This document shows positions 46,837 through 56,716 of a stretch of DNA of 64,000 nucleotides, in pieces. Made by a program: the position numbers and the translations under genes. The notes under the pieces are model-generated. The model saw only the letters and a list, made by a program, of their open reading frames with translations. It searched no databases and was not told where the DNA came from. The stretch is from JACKII01 sp965202745 (GTDB lineage: Bacteria; Pseudomonadota; Alphaproteobacteria; Bin95): contig CBDBCB010000021.1 in assembly GCA_965202745.1 (NCBI GenBank), forward strand, positions 584,795-648,794, given 5' to 3'. Within the stretch, counting starts at the first letter, position 1. Every line of letters starts with the position of its first letter.

Positions 46837-47991
46837 ATGGCAGACAGTTTGAACGGCAAAGCTGCCGTTACCGGCATAGGCGAAACCGCCTATAGCCGCG
46901 GCACCGACAAAAGCTCCATCGGCCTGATGCTGGAAGCCTCGATCAAGGCGATCCATGACGCGGGCCTGCAACCCAACCAGATTGACGGTGTCATCCCTTA
47001 CTCCCTCGGGCCGGTAGCTGAGGAGGTCATGACCGGCCTCGGCCTGACCGATGTGCGCTTTTCTGCCCAAACCCCCATGGGCGGTGCCAGCTCGGTGGCG
47101 GCCCTGCAATGTGCGGCGGCGGTGATCGCCGCGGGTGTCTGTCAGCACGTGCTGATCGTGCTGGGCCGACGCGGCTATTCGGACAGCCGCGTGACGACCC
47201 GGCTGGCGGCCATGCCCCAGTTCCGCCAGATCGCCGAGTTCGAGAACCCCGTCGGCGCATTCGCACCGGCGCAGCTTTACGCGCCGATGATCCGCCGCCA
47301 CATGGAGCTTTACGGCACCAATCCGGACCAATTCGCTGAGATCGCCATTACCATGCGCGAGCACGCGATTTTGAACGACAACGCCATCATGCAGAAGCCG
47401 CTGACGGTCGATGACCATCGCAATGCCCACATGATCTCCGACCCCTACCGCCTGTTCGACTGCTGTCTGGAAAGCGACGGCGCGACGGCAGTCGTGGTGA
47501 GCGGCAAGGACTATGCGAAGGACACACGCGCGCCGGTCTCCATCATCGGCGTCGCGGAAGGGCATCCGGACTCGCCCAGCACCATCACCCAACGCCCCGA
47601 CATGCTGGAGCTTGGTCTCGCCAAGGCCGCGCCGCGCGCCTACGAAATGGCGGGCGTCAAGCCCAAGGACATCGATGTCGCGCAAATCTACGACTGCTTC
47701 ACCGGCATGGTGATTGCGGAGATCGAAGACCTGGGATTCTGCGAGAAGGGCGAAGGCGGACCGTTCGTGGAGGGCGGGCGCATCAAGCTTGGCGGGGAAC
47801 TGCCGGTGAATACCCATGGTGGCCTGCTGAGCCAGGCGCATATAGCAGGCCTGAACCATGTCTACGAGCTGGTGCGGCAGTTACGGCATGAGGGTGGCCG
47901 GGCCCAGGTGGCCGACGCCGAAATCGGCCTGGTGACGGGCTATGGCGATCTTGGTGACGGGTCGCTCGCCATTATGCAGCGGGGAGTGTGA
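46837..47991 (+). CDS. Thiolase-like protein lacking the nucleophile Cys (SCP-x/Ltp2-like)
   Basis: GIGETAYSRGTDKSS at the start, IYDCFTGMVIAEIEDLGFCEKGEGG and NTHGGLLSQAHIAGLNH identify the SCP-x/lipid-transfer branch. The position of the thiolase Cys is filled by Ser in TPMGGASSVAAL, and the C-terminal Cys is also absent, as in the steroid retro-aldolase Ltp2. Those enzymes need a DUF35 partner, and one is encoded three bases downstream. GAGGAAATGCACC precedes the ATG. Retro-aldol cleavage of an acyl-CoA is the best guess. Intact, 384 residues. Confidence 0.83.
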   Translation: MADSLNGKAAVTGIGETAYSRGTDKSSIGLMLEASIKAIHDAGLQPNQIDGVIPYSLGPVAEEVMTGLGLTDVRFSAQTPMGGASSVAALQCAAAVIAAGVCQHVLIVLGRRGYSDSRVTTRLAAMPQFRQIAEFENPVGAFAPAQLYAPMIRRHMELYGTNPDQFAEIAITMREHAILNDNAIMQKPLTVDDHRNAHMISDPYRLFDCCLESDGATAVVVSGKDYAKDTRAPVSIIGVAEGHPDSPSTITQRPDMLELGLAKAAPRAYEMAGVKPKDIDVAQIYDCFTGMVIAEIEDLGFCEKGEGGPFVEGGRIKLGGELPVNTHGGLLSQAHIAGLNHVYELVRQLRHEGGRAQVADAEIGLVTGYGDLGDGSLAIMQRGV

Positions 47992-47994
47992 GCC

Positions 47995-48408
47995 ATGCAG
48001 GACGAATATCTGAAGCCCCTGCCCGAGCCCTCAATCGACTCCCAGCCGTTTTGGGACGGGCTGAAGGATCACCGCATCATGCTGCAGAAGTGCAGTGATT
48101 GCAGCACGGTCCGCCATTATCCGCGGCCCATGTGCGGCGAGTGTCATTCCATGGAGTGCGACTGGGTCGAGGCGAGCGGCAAGGGCACAGTTTATTCCTG
48201 GACCGAGACGCACCATCCCTTCCATTTCGGCTTCAAGGCGGAGACGCCCTATATCCTGGCGACCGTGACGCTGGCAGAAGGCGTGCGCATGCAGACCAAG
48301 CTGCTGGACGCGAAGGTCGAGGATCTGAAGGTTGGCATGCCGGTAGAGGCCGTGCTGGTGCAGGAAACGCCCGACCTGGTGCTGCCGTATTTCCGGCTGG
48401 CGGGGTAA
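47995..48408 (+). CDS. DUF35/OB-fold zinc-ribbon acyl-CoA-binding partner
   Basis: A 137-residue protein with CSDCSTVRHYPRPMCGEC forming a zinc ribbon near residue 33, then an OB-fold with GKGTVYSWTETHHPF and VEAVLVQETPDLVLPYF. DUF35 proteins form complexes with thiolase-like enzymes and complete their active site (known for ChsH2/Ltp2 and for BbsA/BbsB). The start is 3 bases after the thiolase-like stop, so the pair is clearly cotranslated. Intact. Confidence 0.88.
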   Translation: MQDEYLKPLPEPSIDSQPFWDGLKDHRIMLQKCSDCSTVRHYPRPMCGECHSMECDWVEASGKGTVYSWTETHHPFHFGFKAETPYILATVTLAEGVRMQTKLLDAKVEDLKVGMPVEAVLVQETPDLVLPYFRLAG

Positions 48409-48523
48409 GGAGAGGGCGCGACGACAACCGAATTCCCGGGCGAAGACCCGGGACCCTTCTCTATTCGTAGCCAATATGGCCCCGGATAAGGCTGCGCCTT
48501 TCCGGGGATGCGTCAGTTGACGG

Positions 48524-48958
48524 CTAAACCGGTTCCGCCAGGAATATGGGGATCAGGCGGGGGGCTTTTTTCTGGTATTCGAGATAGTTGGGGAAGGCCT
48601 CGGCGGCGGCGGCCCATAGCTTGTCGCGCTCCGCGCCTTCCGGCACTTCGCGGACCTTCATCTTGGTGACGACTGTCGCATCGCGGATTTCGACGTCCGG
48701 GTTGGCGCGCAGGTTGTAGACCCAGACCGGGTTTTTCTCGCGCCCGCCATAGCTGCCGACCAGCACATAGGCATCGCCGACCTTCACGCGCATCAGCGGG
48801 ATTTTGCGGATGCCGTCGGTCTTGTTGCCCATGTGGGTGACGATGATGCAGGGCAGGCCGGTGTCGCGGAGCGTGGTGCCTTCCTTGCCGCCGCTGCCCT
48901 CGTAGATTTCGACCTGCTCGCGGACCCAGTCGAGCGCCGGGGGAATGTATTCTGCCAT
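48524..48958 (-). CDS. Deazaflavin-dependent nitroreductase-family (DDN-like) protein
   Basis: A 144-residue split-barrel flavoprotein: VTHMGNKTDGIRKIPLMRV, YVLVGSYGGREKNPVWVYNLRANPDVEI and FPNYLEYQKKAPRLIPIFLAEPV are the family blocks. Relatives bind F420 or a flavin and reduce nitro groups or quinones. Whether this organism makes F420 cannot be seen here. Convergent with the DUF35 gene. Intact. Confidence 0.82.
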   Translation of the reverse strand: MAEYIPPALDWVREQVEIYEGSGGKEGTTLRDTGLPCIIVTHMGNKTDGIRKIPLMRVKVGDAYVLVGSYGGREKNPVWVYNLRANPDVEIRDATVVTKMKVREVPEGAERDKLWAAAAEAFPNYLEYQKKAPRLIPIFLAEPV

Positions 48959-49155
48959 GGGGAGTCTCCATTGTGCGGGCTAGCGCCCGGCTCGTGATGT
49001 GTATGGCGGGCAGTCTGACATAGTTTTGCATCATTTCCACACCAAGCGGTTTCTGGACTCGCGTCAGGACGGCGAAGAAGGCGGGCAAGGGGTGGCTTGT
49101 GGCGGAAAGGCGTAATACGGTTTAGATCCGTATCGTCAATGGAAGCGCACAGCCC

Positions 49156-52100
49156 ATGTATTTAGAGCGGAAGCTCTGGCCCCACACGGAAGGCGTCCGG
49201 GCACGGATTGCCTTTGCGACGCTGATCGGCCTGCTGGCTGCGGCTGCAGGCGTGGTGCGGCTCGCCTTGCTGGGTTGGCTGATAGCCAAAGTGTTTGCGG
49301 GCGCGCCGCTGGCGGAATTGGTCTGGCCCATCGCCGCCATCGCCGCGGTAATGGTGCTGCGGGGTGCGTTTGAGTACTGGCGGGTGATAATGGCCCACAC
49401 CACCGCCGCCGCGGTGCAGAAGAAGCTGCGCCGGACGCTGTTCGACCATATTGCGAAGCTGGGGCCGGGCTATGCCGGGCAGCAGCGCTCTGGCGTTTTG
49501 ACCCTGTCGCTGGTGGATGGGGTGGAGCAGCTGGAGACTTATTTCGGCCAGTACCTGCCGCAATTGCTGGTCTCTTTCCTGACACCGGTGCTGATTTTTG
49601 GCTTTGTTGCGTGGATCGACTTGCCGGTGGCGCTGGTGCTGTTTGCGTTCGCCTTGGCGGCTTTGTTGCTGCCGTCGCTGTGGCACCGGTTCGACGTGAA
49701 GAATGCGCAGGGGCGGCAGAAAGCCTACGCGGCGTTTGCGGCGGAGTTCCTGGACTCGATCCAGGGCCTCGCCACGCTGAAGGCCTTTGGCCAAAGCCGC
49801 CAGCGTTCGGAGATGCTGGCCTTCAAAGCCAGGGACGTGTTCCGCAAAACCATGTGGGTGCTGGGCACCAGCGCGCTCGCCCGTGGCATCACCGATAGCT
49901 GCATCGCAGTGGGGGCAGCGGCGGCGTTGACGCTGGGCGCCTACCGGGTGCAGGCGGGCGAGATGGAACTGACGGGCCTGCTGATTATCCTGATGATGGG
50001 CGTCGAGATATTCCGGCCCATGCGCGACCTGCGCAGCGTGCTGCATCAGGGCATGAACGGCATGTCAGCAGCCCAGGGCATCTATGGCGTGCTGGAAGCA
50101 GAGCCCGAGGTGCCGGATACCGACAAGTCTGCGGCTGTGGCCCAGTTGGCGTCGGAGCTGGCCTTTGAGGGTGTCGGCTTCCGCTATCCGGGCGCACGGG
50201 TGCAGGCGCACCGGGACTTGAGCTTTGCGGTCAAAGCAGGTGAGCGGGTTGGGCTGGTGGGGCCGAGCGGCTCCGGCAAATCCTCTGTGGTGCGCTTGCT
50301 GCTGCGCTTTTTCGATCCGGACCAGGGGCGGGTGACGTTGGGCGGCGTGGACCTGCGCGAACTCAGTTTCGAGCAGATTAGACGGCAGATCGCAGTGGTG
50401 AACCAGGACGCCTTTCTGTTTCACGGCACCGTGGGCGAGAACATCCGCATGGGTGATCCTGATGCCACCGACGAGGCGGTGATTGAGGCTGCCAAGGCCG
50501 CCAATATTCATGGCTTCATTCAGACGTTGGCGCAGGGCTACGACACGGTCATCGGCGAGAAAGGCATCAAGCTGTCGGGCGGGCAGCGCCAGCGGGTGGC
50601 GATTGCGCGGGCGGTGCTGCGTGATGCGCCAATCCTGGTGCTGGACGAAGCTCTTTCGGCCGTCGATGCGGAGAACGAGGCGGTGATCCAGTCGGCGCTG
50701 GACCGGCTGATGGCCGGACGGACGACGCTGGTACTGGCGCATCGGCTTTCCAGCGTCATCAATTGCGACCGGATTATTGTGTTGGAAGAAGGCCGGGTGG
50801 CGGAGACCGGCGACCATGCCTCGCTGATGGCCGCGGGCGGAGCCTATGCCGCACTGATGCGGGAGCAGGTGCAGGAGTCGGAAGATGAAGAGGCCGGCGC
50901 GGCTTTGGGCGATGGCGTTACCGTGGAAACGCTGGCCGCCACGCCGGGTGGGGCCGAACTCGCGCCAACCGAGGGCGTCATCAAGGCGGAGGGCCTTAGC
51001 TGGGGGCAGGTGATCGCCGCGCTGATGGGTGTCATTCTGCCGTGGAAGGGCCGCCTGACCCTGACGTTTGTGTTCGGGATTGTGCGGGTGCTGGCCTTTA
51101 TCGGTGTCGGCATTGCCAGCGCCATGATGGTCTACAACCTGAAGACCGGCGGCGACTTCACGCCTTACCTTACCTGGCTTTGGATACTGGCACCGCTGGC
51201 GGGCGTGCTGCACTGGCTGGAAAGCTGGGCGGCGCACGACATGGCTTTCCGGCTGCTGGCAGAGATGCGGATCGACACGTTCCGCAAGCTGGATGCGCTC
51301 GCCCCTGCCTACCTCACCCGGCGGCGCACCGGCGATCTGATGACGCTGGCGACGCATGATATCGAACTGATTGAGTACTTTTTCGCTCACACGGTTGCGC
51401 CTGCGTTCGTAGCGGCCCTGATCCCGTTGAGCGTGATGGCGGTTCTGCTGGCGGCCAATGGCTGGGTGGCGCTGGCGTTGCTGCCTTTCCTGATCGTGGT
51501 GGCGGCGAGCCCTTTCCTGATGCGTCAGCGGATCGATCGGCTTGGCTCTAAAGCGCGGGAGGCTGCGGGGGAGCTGGGAGCCTATGCCGTGGACTCGGTC
51601 CAGGGGCTGGGCGAGATCGTGACCTTCCAGGACGAGCGGCGGCGCGCAGAAGGCTTTGACCGGCTGGCGGACCACCATATTGCGCTCAGGGTGCCGTTTT
51701 TCGGTGAGCTGACCTTGCAGCAAAGCCTGTTGGAAGTGATGACGGGCCTGGGCGGCCTGGCCGTGGTGACGGTGGGCGCGGTTGCGGTCAGCGCCGGGGG
51801 GCTGGAAGCAGGGCTGTTGCCGCTGCTGACGCTGCTGGCGATGGCGGCGTTCCTGCCGATTTCGGAGATTGCCCAGATCGGGCGGCAGTTGGCGGATACG
51901 CTGGGCTCCACCCGCCGCTATTACGCGCTGGAAAACGAGCCGGTGCCGGTGGAGGATGGCTCTGGCGCGCCGCCGGTTGCGGGGGCGGCTGGCATCCGGC
52001 TGGAGGGCGTGACTTTCCGCTATCCGGGCCAGTCGCGCGCGGCGCTGGCGGATGTGAGTGTGGAGATACCGGCAGGCAAAACCGTGGCGCTGGTCGGCAT

Positions 52101-52731
52101 GTCCGGCGCGGGCAAGACCACGACGGCGCAACTGCTCATGCGGTTTTGGGACCCGGATACAGGCTGCATCACGCTGGATGGCACGGACCTGCGGGATTTT
52201 GAACTGGATGACCTGCGCCAGCGGATTGCGCTGGTGGCGCAGGATACCTACCTGTTCAACGACACGCTGCGGGCCAACGTTTTGATCGCCAGGCCTGATG
52301 CGAGCGAAGAAGAACTGGCCGCCGCGATTGACCATGCCGCGCTGACACCGCTGATCGCCATGCTGCCGGACGGCCTGGAAACCAAGGTCGGTGAGCGTGG
52401 GGCCAGCCTTTCGGGTGGCCAGCGGCAGCGGGTTGCCATCGCACGGGCATTCCTGAAGGACGCGCCGATCCTGATCCTGGACGAGGCCACCAGCCATCTG
52501 GACGCCGTGAACGAGGCGCTGGTGCGTGATGCGCTCGACCTGTTGAAGGCAGAGCGGACTACCATCGTTATCGCCCACCGGCTGTCGACCGTGCGCGATG
52601 CGGATGTGATCGTGGTGCTGAACGAGGGGCACCTTGCTGAGACGGGCAGTCACGCCGAATTGCTGGCGCGCGGCGGCTTGTATGCGAGCCTGGTGTCACG
52701 CCAACTGACCAGTGCCAGGGCGGCGCAATAA
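49156..52731 (+). CDS. Double ABC exporter (CydD-CydC-like fused half-transporters)
   Basis: 1191 residues with the order membrane domain, ATPase, membrane domain, ATPase. Walker A motifs are GPSGSGKSS near residue 370 and GMSGAGKTT near 982; both ATPases have LSGGQRQRVAIARA and Walker B (ILVLDEA, ILILDEA). DGVEQLETYFGQYLPQL in the first membrane domain resembles CydD, which with CydC exports cysteine and glutathione. Fusion of both halves in one chain is less usual than two genes. No cydAB oxidase is in the window, so the substrate is open. Intact. Confidence 0.85.
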   Translation: MYLERKLWPHTEGVRARIAFATLIGLLAAAAGVVRLALLGWLIAKVFAGAPLAELVWPIAAIAAVMVLRGAFEYWRVIMAHTTAAAVQKKLRRTLFDHIAKLGPGYAGQQRSGVLTLSLVDGVEQLETYFGQYLPQLLVSFLTPVLIFGFVAWIDLPVALVLFAFALAALLLPSLWHRFDVKNAQGRQKAYAAFAAEFLDSIQGLATLKAFGQSRQRSEMLAFKARDVFRKTMWVLGTSALARGITDSCIAVGAAAALTLGAYRVQAGEMELTGLLIILMMGVEIFRPMRDLRSVLHQGMNGMSAAQGIYGVLEAEPEVPDTDKSAAVAQLASELAFEGVGFRYPGARVQAHRDLSFAVKAGERVGLVGPSGSGKSSVVRLLLRFFDPDQGRVTLGGVDLRELSFEQIRRQIAVVNQDAFLFHGTVGENIRMGDPDATDEAVIEAAKAANIHGFIQTLAQGYDTVIGEKGIKLSGGQRQRVAIARAVLRDAPILVLDEALSAVDAENEAVIQSALDRLMAGRTTLVLAHRLSSVINCDRIIVLEEGRVAETGDHASLMAAGGAYAALMREQVQESEDEEAGAALGDGVTVETLAATPGGAELAPTEGVIKAEGLSWGQVIAALMGVILPWKGRLTLTFVFGIVRVLAFIGVGIASAMMVYNLKTGGDFTPYLTWLWILAPLAGVLHWLESWAAHDMAFRLLAEMRIDTFRKLDALAPAYLTRRRTGDLMTLATHDIELIEYFFAHTVAPAFVAALIPLSVMAVLLAANGWVALALLPFLIVVAASPFLMRQRIDRLGSKAREAAGELGAYAVDSVQGLGEIVTFQDERRRAEGFDRLADHHIALRVPFFGELTLQQSLLEVMTGLGGLAVVTVGAVAVSAGGLEAGLLPLLTLLAMAAFLPISEIAQIGRQLADTLGSTRRYYALENEPVPVEDGSGAPPVAGAAGIRLEGVTFRYPGQSRAALADVSVEIPAGKTVALVGMSGAGKTTTAQLLMRFWDPDTGCITLDGTDLRDFELDDLRQRIALVAQDTYLFNDTLRANVLIARPDASEEELAAAIDHAALTPLIAMLPDGLETKVGERGASLSGGQRQRVAIARAFLKDAPILILDEATSHLDAVNEALVRDALDLLKAERTTIVIAHRLSTVRDADVIVVLNEGHLAETGSHAELLARGGLYASLVSRQLTSARAAQ

Positions 52732-52749
52732 CACCGCGGAGGAAAAGCC

Positions 52750-54021
52750 ATGCAGCGCATTTTGATTGAGAATGCCCGGATTTGGGATGCGATTGAGGAT
52801 GCGAGCTATCCCGGTTCGGTCTTGGTCGAGGGAAACCGGATCAAGACAGTGGCGAAGAACGCCGCGCTTGCGGCTGACGGGGCAGAAGTGATCGATGGCA
52901 CCGGCATGACGCTGATGCCTAGCATGGTGGAGGGGCATTGCCATCCGAGCTTTACCGGCGTCGGTGCGCCGGAGGAACTGGGTATGATCCCGCCGGAGCG
53001 GCACATGCTGATGACCGCCCAGAATTGCCGCCTGCTGCTGGAGCACGGGTTCACCTCGATCTTCGAGGCTGCGTCGGCGAAGCCGCTGCTGGGCGTGACC
53101 GCGCGTGACGCCATCAACACGGGACTGATCGCTGGACCGCGGATGCTGGCAGCCAGTCCGGAGGTGACGGTGACGGCGGGGCTGGGCGACGCCCGCCTGC
53201 GCCATCTCTACCAGGAGAGCTTTGGTCTAGTCGGTGACGGTCCCGACGAGTTGCGCCGGATTGCGCGGGAATGCATACGGGACGGGGTGGACGTGCTGAA
53301 GATTAACGTCTCCGGCGACCAGTTCGTCGCGTCCGCCAAAGGGGAAATTACGCCGCTGACCGAGGCGGAAATGGCGGCGTTCATGGAGATAGCGAAGATC
53401 AACGGCAAGACCGTTGCCTCTCACGCCCGCTCTTCGGAGAGCGTGAAGATGAGCGTGCGCCATGGCGTCGACTGCATCTATCATTGCGACTTCGCTGACG
53501 AGGAAGCGTTGGACATGCTGGAGGCAGCGAAGGACAGGGTGTTCGTCGGCCCGGCCTTCGGCCTGCTGCACAATACATTGAAAGAAGGGGAGGCATTGGG
53601 CGTCACGCCGGAAATGCTCGCTGATCTGGAATTGCAGCGCAAATTCGACAGTACCTGTGCGACCTATCATGAGGTGCGGAAGCGCGGCATCCGCAACGTG
53701 GTTGGCGGTGATTATGGCTTCGCCGCGACGCCCATGGGCATGAATGCGCGCGATATCAGCCATTTCGTTGAGTATTTCGGCTACTCACCAGCGGACGCGC
53801 TGCGCTGTGCAACCACGGTCGGACACGAGTTGATGGGCATGGCGGACGACCTGGGCACGGTGCAGGAGGGTAGGCTGGCCGACCTGCTGCTGGTGCAGGA
53901 CGACCCGTTGGCCGATGTCTCCCTTCTGCAGCATCGTGAGAACCTGGCGATGATTATGAAAGATGGGGTGCTCTACAAAGACCCGCGGAATAGCGGTAGT
54001 GAGGCGGGCTACTTAATTTAG
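52750..54021 (+). CDS. Metal-dependent amidohydrolase-superfamily enzyme
   Basis: A 423-residue TIM-barrel hydrolase: VEGHCHPSF has the HxH pair, VLKINVSGD the lysine expected to be carbamylated, VASHARSS and YHCDF the two further His, and VGGDYGFAATPMG the catalytic Asp. GRLADLLLVQDDPL is the usual beta-sandwich end. Relatives hydrolyse imidazolones, dipeptides or organophosphates; the substrate is unknown. GGAGGAAAAG precedes the ATG, and it lies 18 bases behind the ABC exporter, so cotranscription is likely. Intact. Confidence 0.88.
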   Translation: MQRILIENARIWDAIEDASYPGSVLVEGNRIKTVAKNAALAADGAEVIDGTGMTLMPSMVEGHCHPSFTGVGAPEELGMIPPERHMLMTAQNCRLLLEHGFTSIFEAASAKPLLGVTARDAINTGLIAGPRMLAASPEVTVTAGLGDARLRHLYQESFGLVGDGPDELRRIARECIRDGVDVLKINVSGDQFVASAKGEITPLTEAEMAAFMEIAKINGKTVASHARSSESVKMSVRHGVDCIYHCDFADEEALDMLEAAKDRVFVGPAFGLLHNTLKEGEALGVTPEMLADLELQRKFDSTCATYHEVRKRGIRNVVGGDYGFAATPMGMNARDISHFVEYFGYSPADALRCATTVGHELMGMADDLGTVQEGRLADLLLVQDDPLADVSLLQHRENLAMIMKDGVLYKDPRNSGSEAGYLI

Positions 54022-54121
54022 TCCTCGCCTGCTTTGCATCTAGGGCGCAGCGGGGTAGAACCGTCGCTGCTGCGTCGGTCAGCGTGCCTGCCATTTCCGA
54101 TCAGATCAGAGCGATTTTCCA

Positions 54122-56440
54122 ATGAATGACCATGCCGCTTTTCCCATGACCAGCAGCCATTGGGGCATCTTCCGGGCGGAGACGGAGAGCGGCAGGCTCA
54201 AGGCGCTGCATCCGTTCGAGGCCGATCCCGACCCGTCGCCCATCGGCCAGGGCATCCTCAGCACGTTGGATGCGCCGAGCCGGATCAAGGCACCGATGGT
54301 GCGGAAAAGCTGGCTGGAACATGGCCTCGGTGCCAATCCGGAGCGGCGCGGCGGCGAACCGTTCGTTCAGGTCTCCTGGGATGAAGCGGAGACGCTGGTG
54401 GCGGACGAACTAACCCGCATCCGCAACGAGTTTGGCAACGAGGCGATTTTCGGCGGCTCCTATGGCTGGTCGAGCGCCGGGCGTTTTCATCATGCCCAGA
54501 GCCAAGTACACCGCTTTCTGAACAGCATCGGCGGTTACACCCGCTCGGTCGATACCTACAGCCTCGCGGCCGGTCTGGTGGCGGTGCCTTACGTGCTGGG
54601 CGGGTTCCGCGAGTTCGCCTATGCGACCGCGCCCTGGCATGTAATCGCCGAGCACACCAAGCTTATTGTGGCCTTCGGCGGCCTCGCGGCGAAGAACGGC
54701 CAGATCGCCCAGGGCGGCATCGGCGACCACGTGCAGCGCATCGGCATGCGCGAGGCGGCGGCGGCAGGCGTGCAGGTGGTGAATATCTCGCCTGTCCGCT
54801 CGGATGTTCTGGATGAGTTCGGCGCGGAGTGGCTGGCGGCCCGGCCTTCCACCGATACGGCAATCATGCTGGCGCTGGCGCATACGCTGCTGACGGAAGG
54901 CTTGCACGATCAGGCGTTTCTGGACCGCTATACGGAGGGGTTCGGCAAGTTCGCGGCTTATCTGACCGGCGAGGTCGATGGCGTGGCGAAAGATGCCGAT
55001 TGGGCGGCGGCGATCAGCGACCTGCCAGCGGCAACGATCCGCAACCTTGCACGGCGGATGGCGGCTGAGCGGACCCTGGTCACAGCAAGCTGGTCGCTCA
55101 CGCGGCAGGATCATGGCGAACAACCGTTCTGGGCTGCCACCGCACTCGCTGCCATGCTGGGCGAGATTGGCTTGCCGGGTGGCGGCGTCGGCTTCGGCTA
55201 TAGCGCGGTCAACTCAATAGGCATGGACTACACCGTGCTGAACCCAGCGGCGCTGCCGCAGGGCGAAAATGCAGTGGAGCGCTTCATTCCGGTCGCGCGC
55301 ATCAGCGACATGCTGCTGAACCCCGGCGCGGCCTTCGACTACAACGGACAGCGCTACACCTACCCTGAGATCAAGGCGGTCTATTGGGCGGGCGGCAACC
55401 CGTTCCATCATCACCAGGACCTGAACCGGATGCTGTTGGCATGGCGGAAGCCGGACACCATCATCTGTCATGAATGGAGTTGGAACGCCCACGCCAAGCA
55501 TGCCGACATCGTGCTGCCCTGTACCACCACGCTGGAGCGCCGCGATATTGGCATCACCAACCGCGACCGCTTCATCGTGGCGATGGAGCAGGTGGCCGAG
55601 CCGGTGGGCGAGACGCGCAACGACTACGACATTTTCTCCGGCATCGCCCGGCGGATGGGAGCGGAGGCGGTCTATACCGAAGGCCGCAGTGCCGAGGAAT
55701 GGCAGCAATGGCTCTATGATCGCTCCCGCCAGTCCTATGCCGAGAAGCAGATCGAACTGCCGACGCTGGACGAGTTGTGGGCAAAAGGCTGGCATGAGGT
55801 GCCGCGTCCGGCCGAGCCAAACATCATGCTGAAGGATTTTCGTGCCGACCCGGTCGCGAATGCGCTGAATACGCCGAGCAGCAGGATAGAAATCTATTCG
55901 GAGACGGTAGCAGGCTATGGCTATGATGACTGTCCCGGCTATCCAGCCTGGCTGGAGCCGCACGAGTGGCTGGGGCAGGCGGACAAGCCCTACCCGCTGC
56001 ACCTGATCTCCAACCAGCCAGCGGACAAGCTGCACTCGCAACTGGACCATGGCAGCCACTGCCGGGCGACCAAAATCAAAGGCCGCGAGCCGGTCATGAT
56101 CCACCCGGAAGCCGCCGCCGCCCGCGACATCGCCGATGGCGATATTGTGCGCCTGTTCAACCGCCGGGGCGCATGCCTGGCGGCTGCCGTGCTAAGCGAT
56201 GCGGTGCGGGCTGATGTGCTGCAACTGCCGACGGGCGCGTGGTTTGATCCGCTGGAGCCGGGTGCGCCGGGCAGCCTCTGCAAGCACGGCAACCCGAACA
56301 TGCTGACGCCCGACAAGGGAACCTCGCGGCTGGCGCAGGGGCCGTCAGCGCACACCTGCCTGGTCGATATAGAGAAGTTCGTGGGCGAACCGCCACCGGT
56401 CACGGCCTTCGACCCGCCGGAAATTATCCAGCAAAGTTAG
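54122..56440 (+). CDS. Molybdopterin oxidoreductase of the DMSO reductase family (BisC/TorA-like)
   Basis: A 772-residue single-subunit molybdoenzyme. HWGIFRAETESGRLKAL at the start, IFGGSYGWSSAGRFHHAQ with the Ser that ligates Mo in this branch, VYWAGGNPFHHHQDLNR, and SNQPADKLHSQLDHG near the cofactor are BisC/TorA/DorA signatures. There is no twin-arginine signal and no [4Fe-4S] cysteine motif, so a cytoplasmic S- or N-oxide reductase like BisC is the best reading. ATG 54146 is an alternative start. Intact. Confidence 0.88.
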   Translation: MNDHAAFPMTSSHWGIFRAETESGRLKALHPFEADPDPSPIGQGILSTLDAPSRIKAPMVRKSWLEHGLGANPERRGGEPFVQVSWDEAETLVADELTRIRNEFGNEAIFGGSYGWSSAGRFHHAQSQVHRFLNSIGGYTRSVDTYSLAAGLVAVPYVLGGFREFAYATAPWHVIAEHTKLIVAFGGLAAKNGQIAQGGIGDHVQRIGMREAAAAGVQVVNISPVRSDVLDEFGAEWLAARPSTDTAIMLALAHTLLTEGLHDQAFLDRYTEGFGKFAAYLTGEVDGVAKDADWAAAISDLPAATIRNLARRMAAERTLVTASWSLTRQDHGEQPFWAATALAAMLGEIGLPGGGVGFGYSAVNSIGMDYTVLNPAALPQGENAVERFIPVARISDMLLNPGAAFDYNGQRYTYPEIKAVYWAGGNPFHHHQDLNRMLLAWRKPDTIICHEWSWNAHAKHADIVLPCTTTLERRDIGITNRDRFIVAMEQVAEPVGETRNDYDIFSGIARRMGAEAVYTEGRSAEEWQQWLYDRSRQSYAEKQIELPTLDELWAKGWHEVPRPAEPNIMLKDFRADPVANALNTPSSRIEIYSETVAGYGYDDCPGYPAWLEPHEWLGQADKPYPLHLISNQPADKLHSQLDHGSHCRATKIKGREPVMIHPEAAAARDIADGDIVRLFNRRGACLAAAVLSDAVRADVLQLPTGAWFDPLEPGAPGSLCKHGNPNMLTPDKGTSRLAQGPSAHTCLVDIEKFVGEPPPVTAFDPPEIIQQS

Positions 56441-56716
56441 GGCCCATTCGGCGGCGGCCGAATACATTCTGGCGGGGACCTAGCCTTTCAGGACGCTAGA
56501 ATTCCTCGAAATCAGGCGGTTGCGAGCCCGGCAGAGTGTCTCGGCCCGCGCCAAATATGCGCTGGCTCGCCCGGCAGTCGGATTAGCGCGCCGAACGCAG
56601 CGGCCGGCCCAGAGGATAAGGCGGGGCGTAGTGATGAACTGCGCGGGCGCACTAACTATATTTTGTAAGCGTAAATCCGTTTTGGGCAAATGTTGTGCTT
56701 TTGTATGCTGGGTTTG
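56441..56716. other. Gap between molybdoenzyme gene and IS256 copy 2
   Basis: No gene is recognised. ATTCGGC and GCCGAAT around 56448 form a 7-base inverted repeat just after the stop, without a T-run. The last 70 bases are AT-rich. The base run TGGGTTTG just outside the IS also occurs, inverted, near the outer end of copy 1. Confidence 0.5.
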
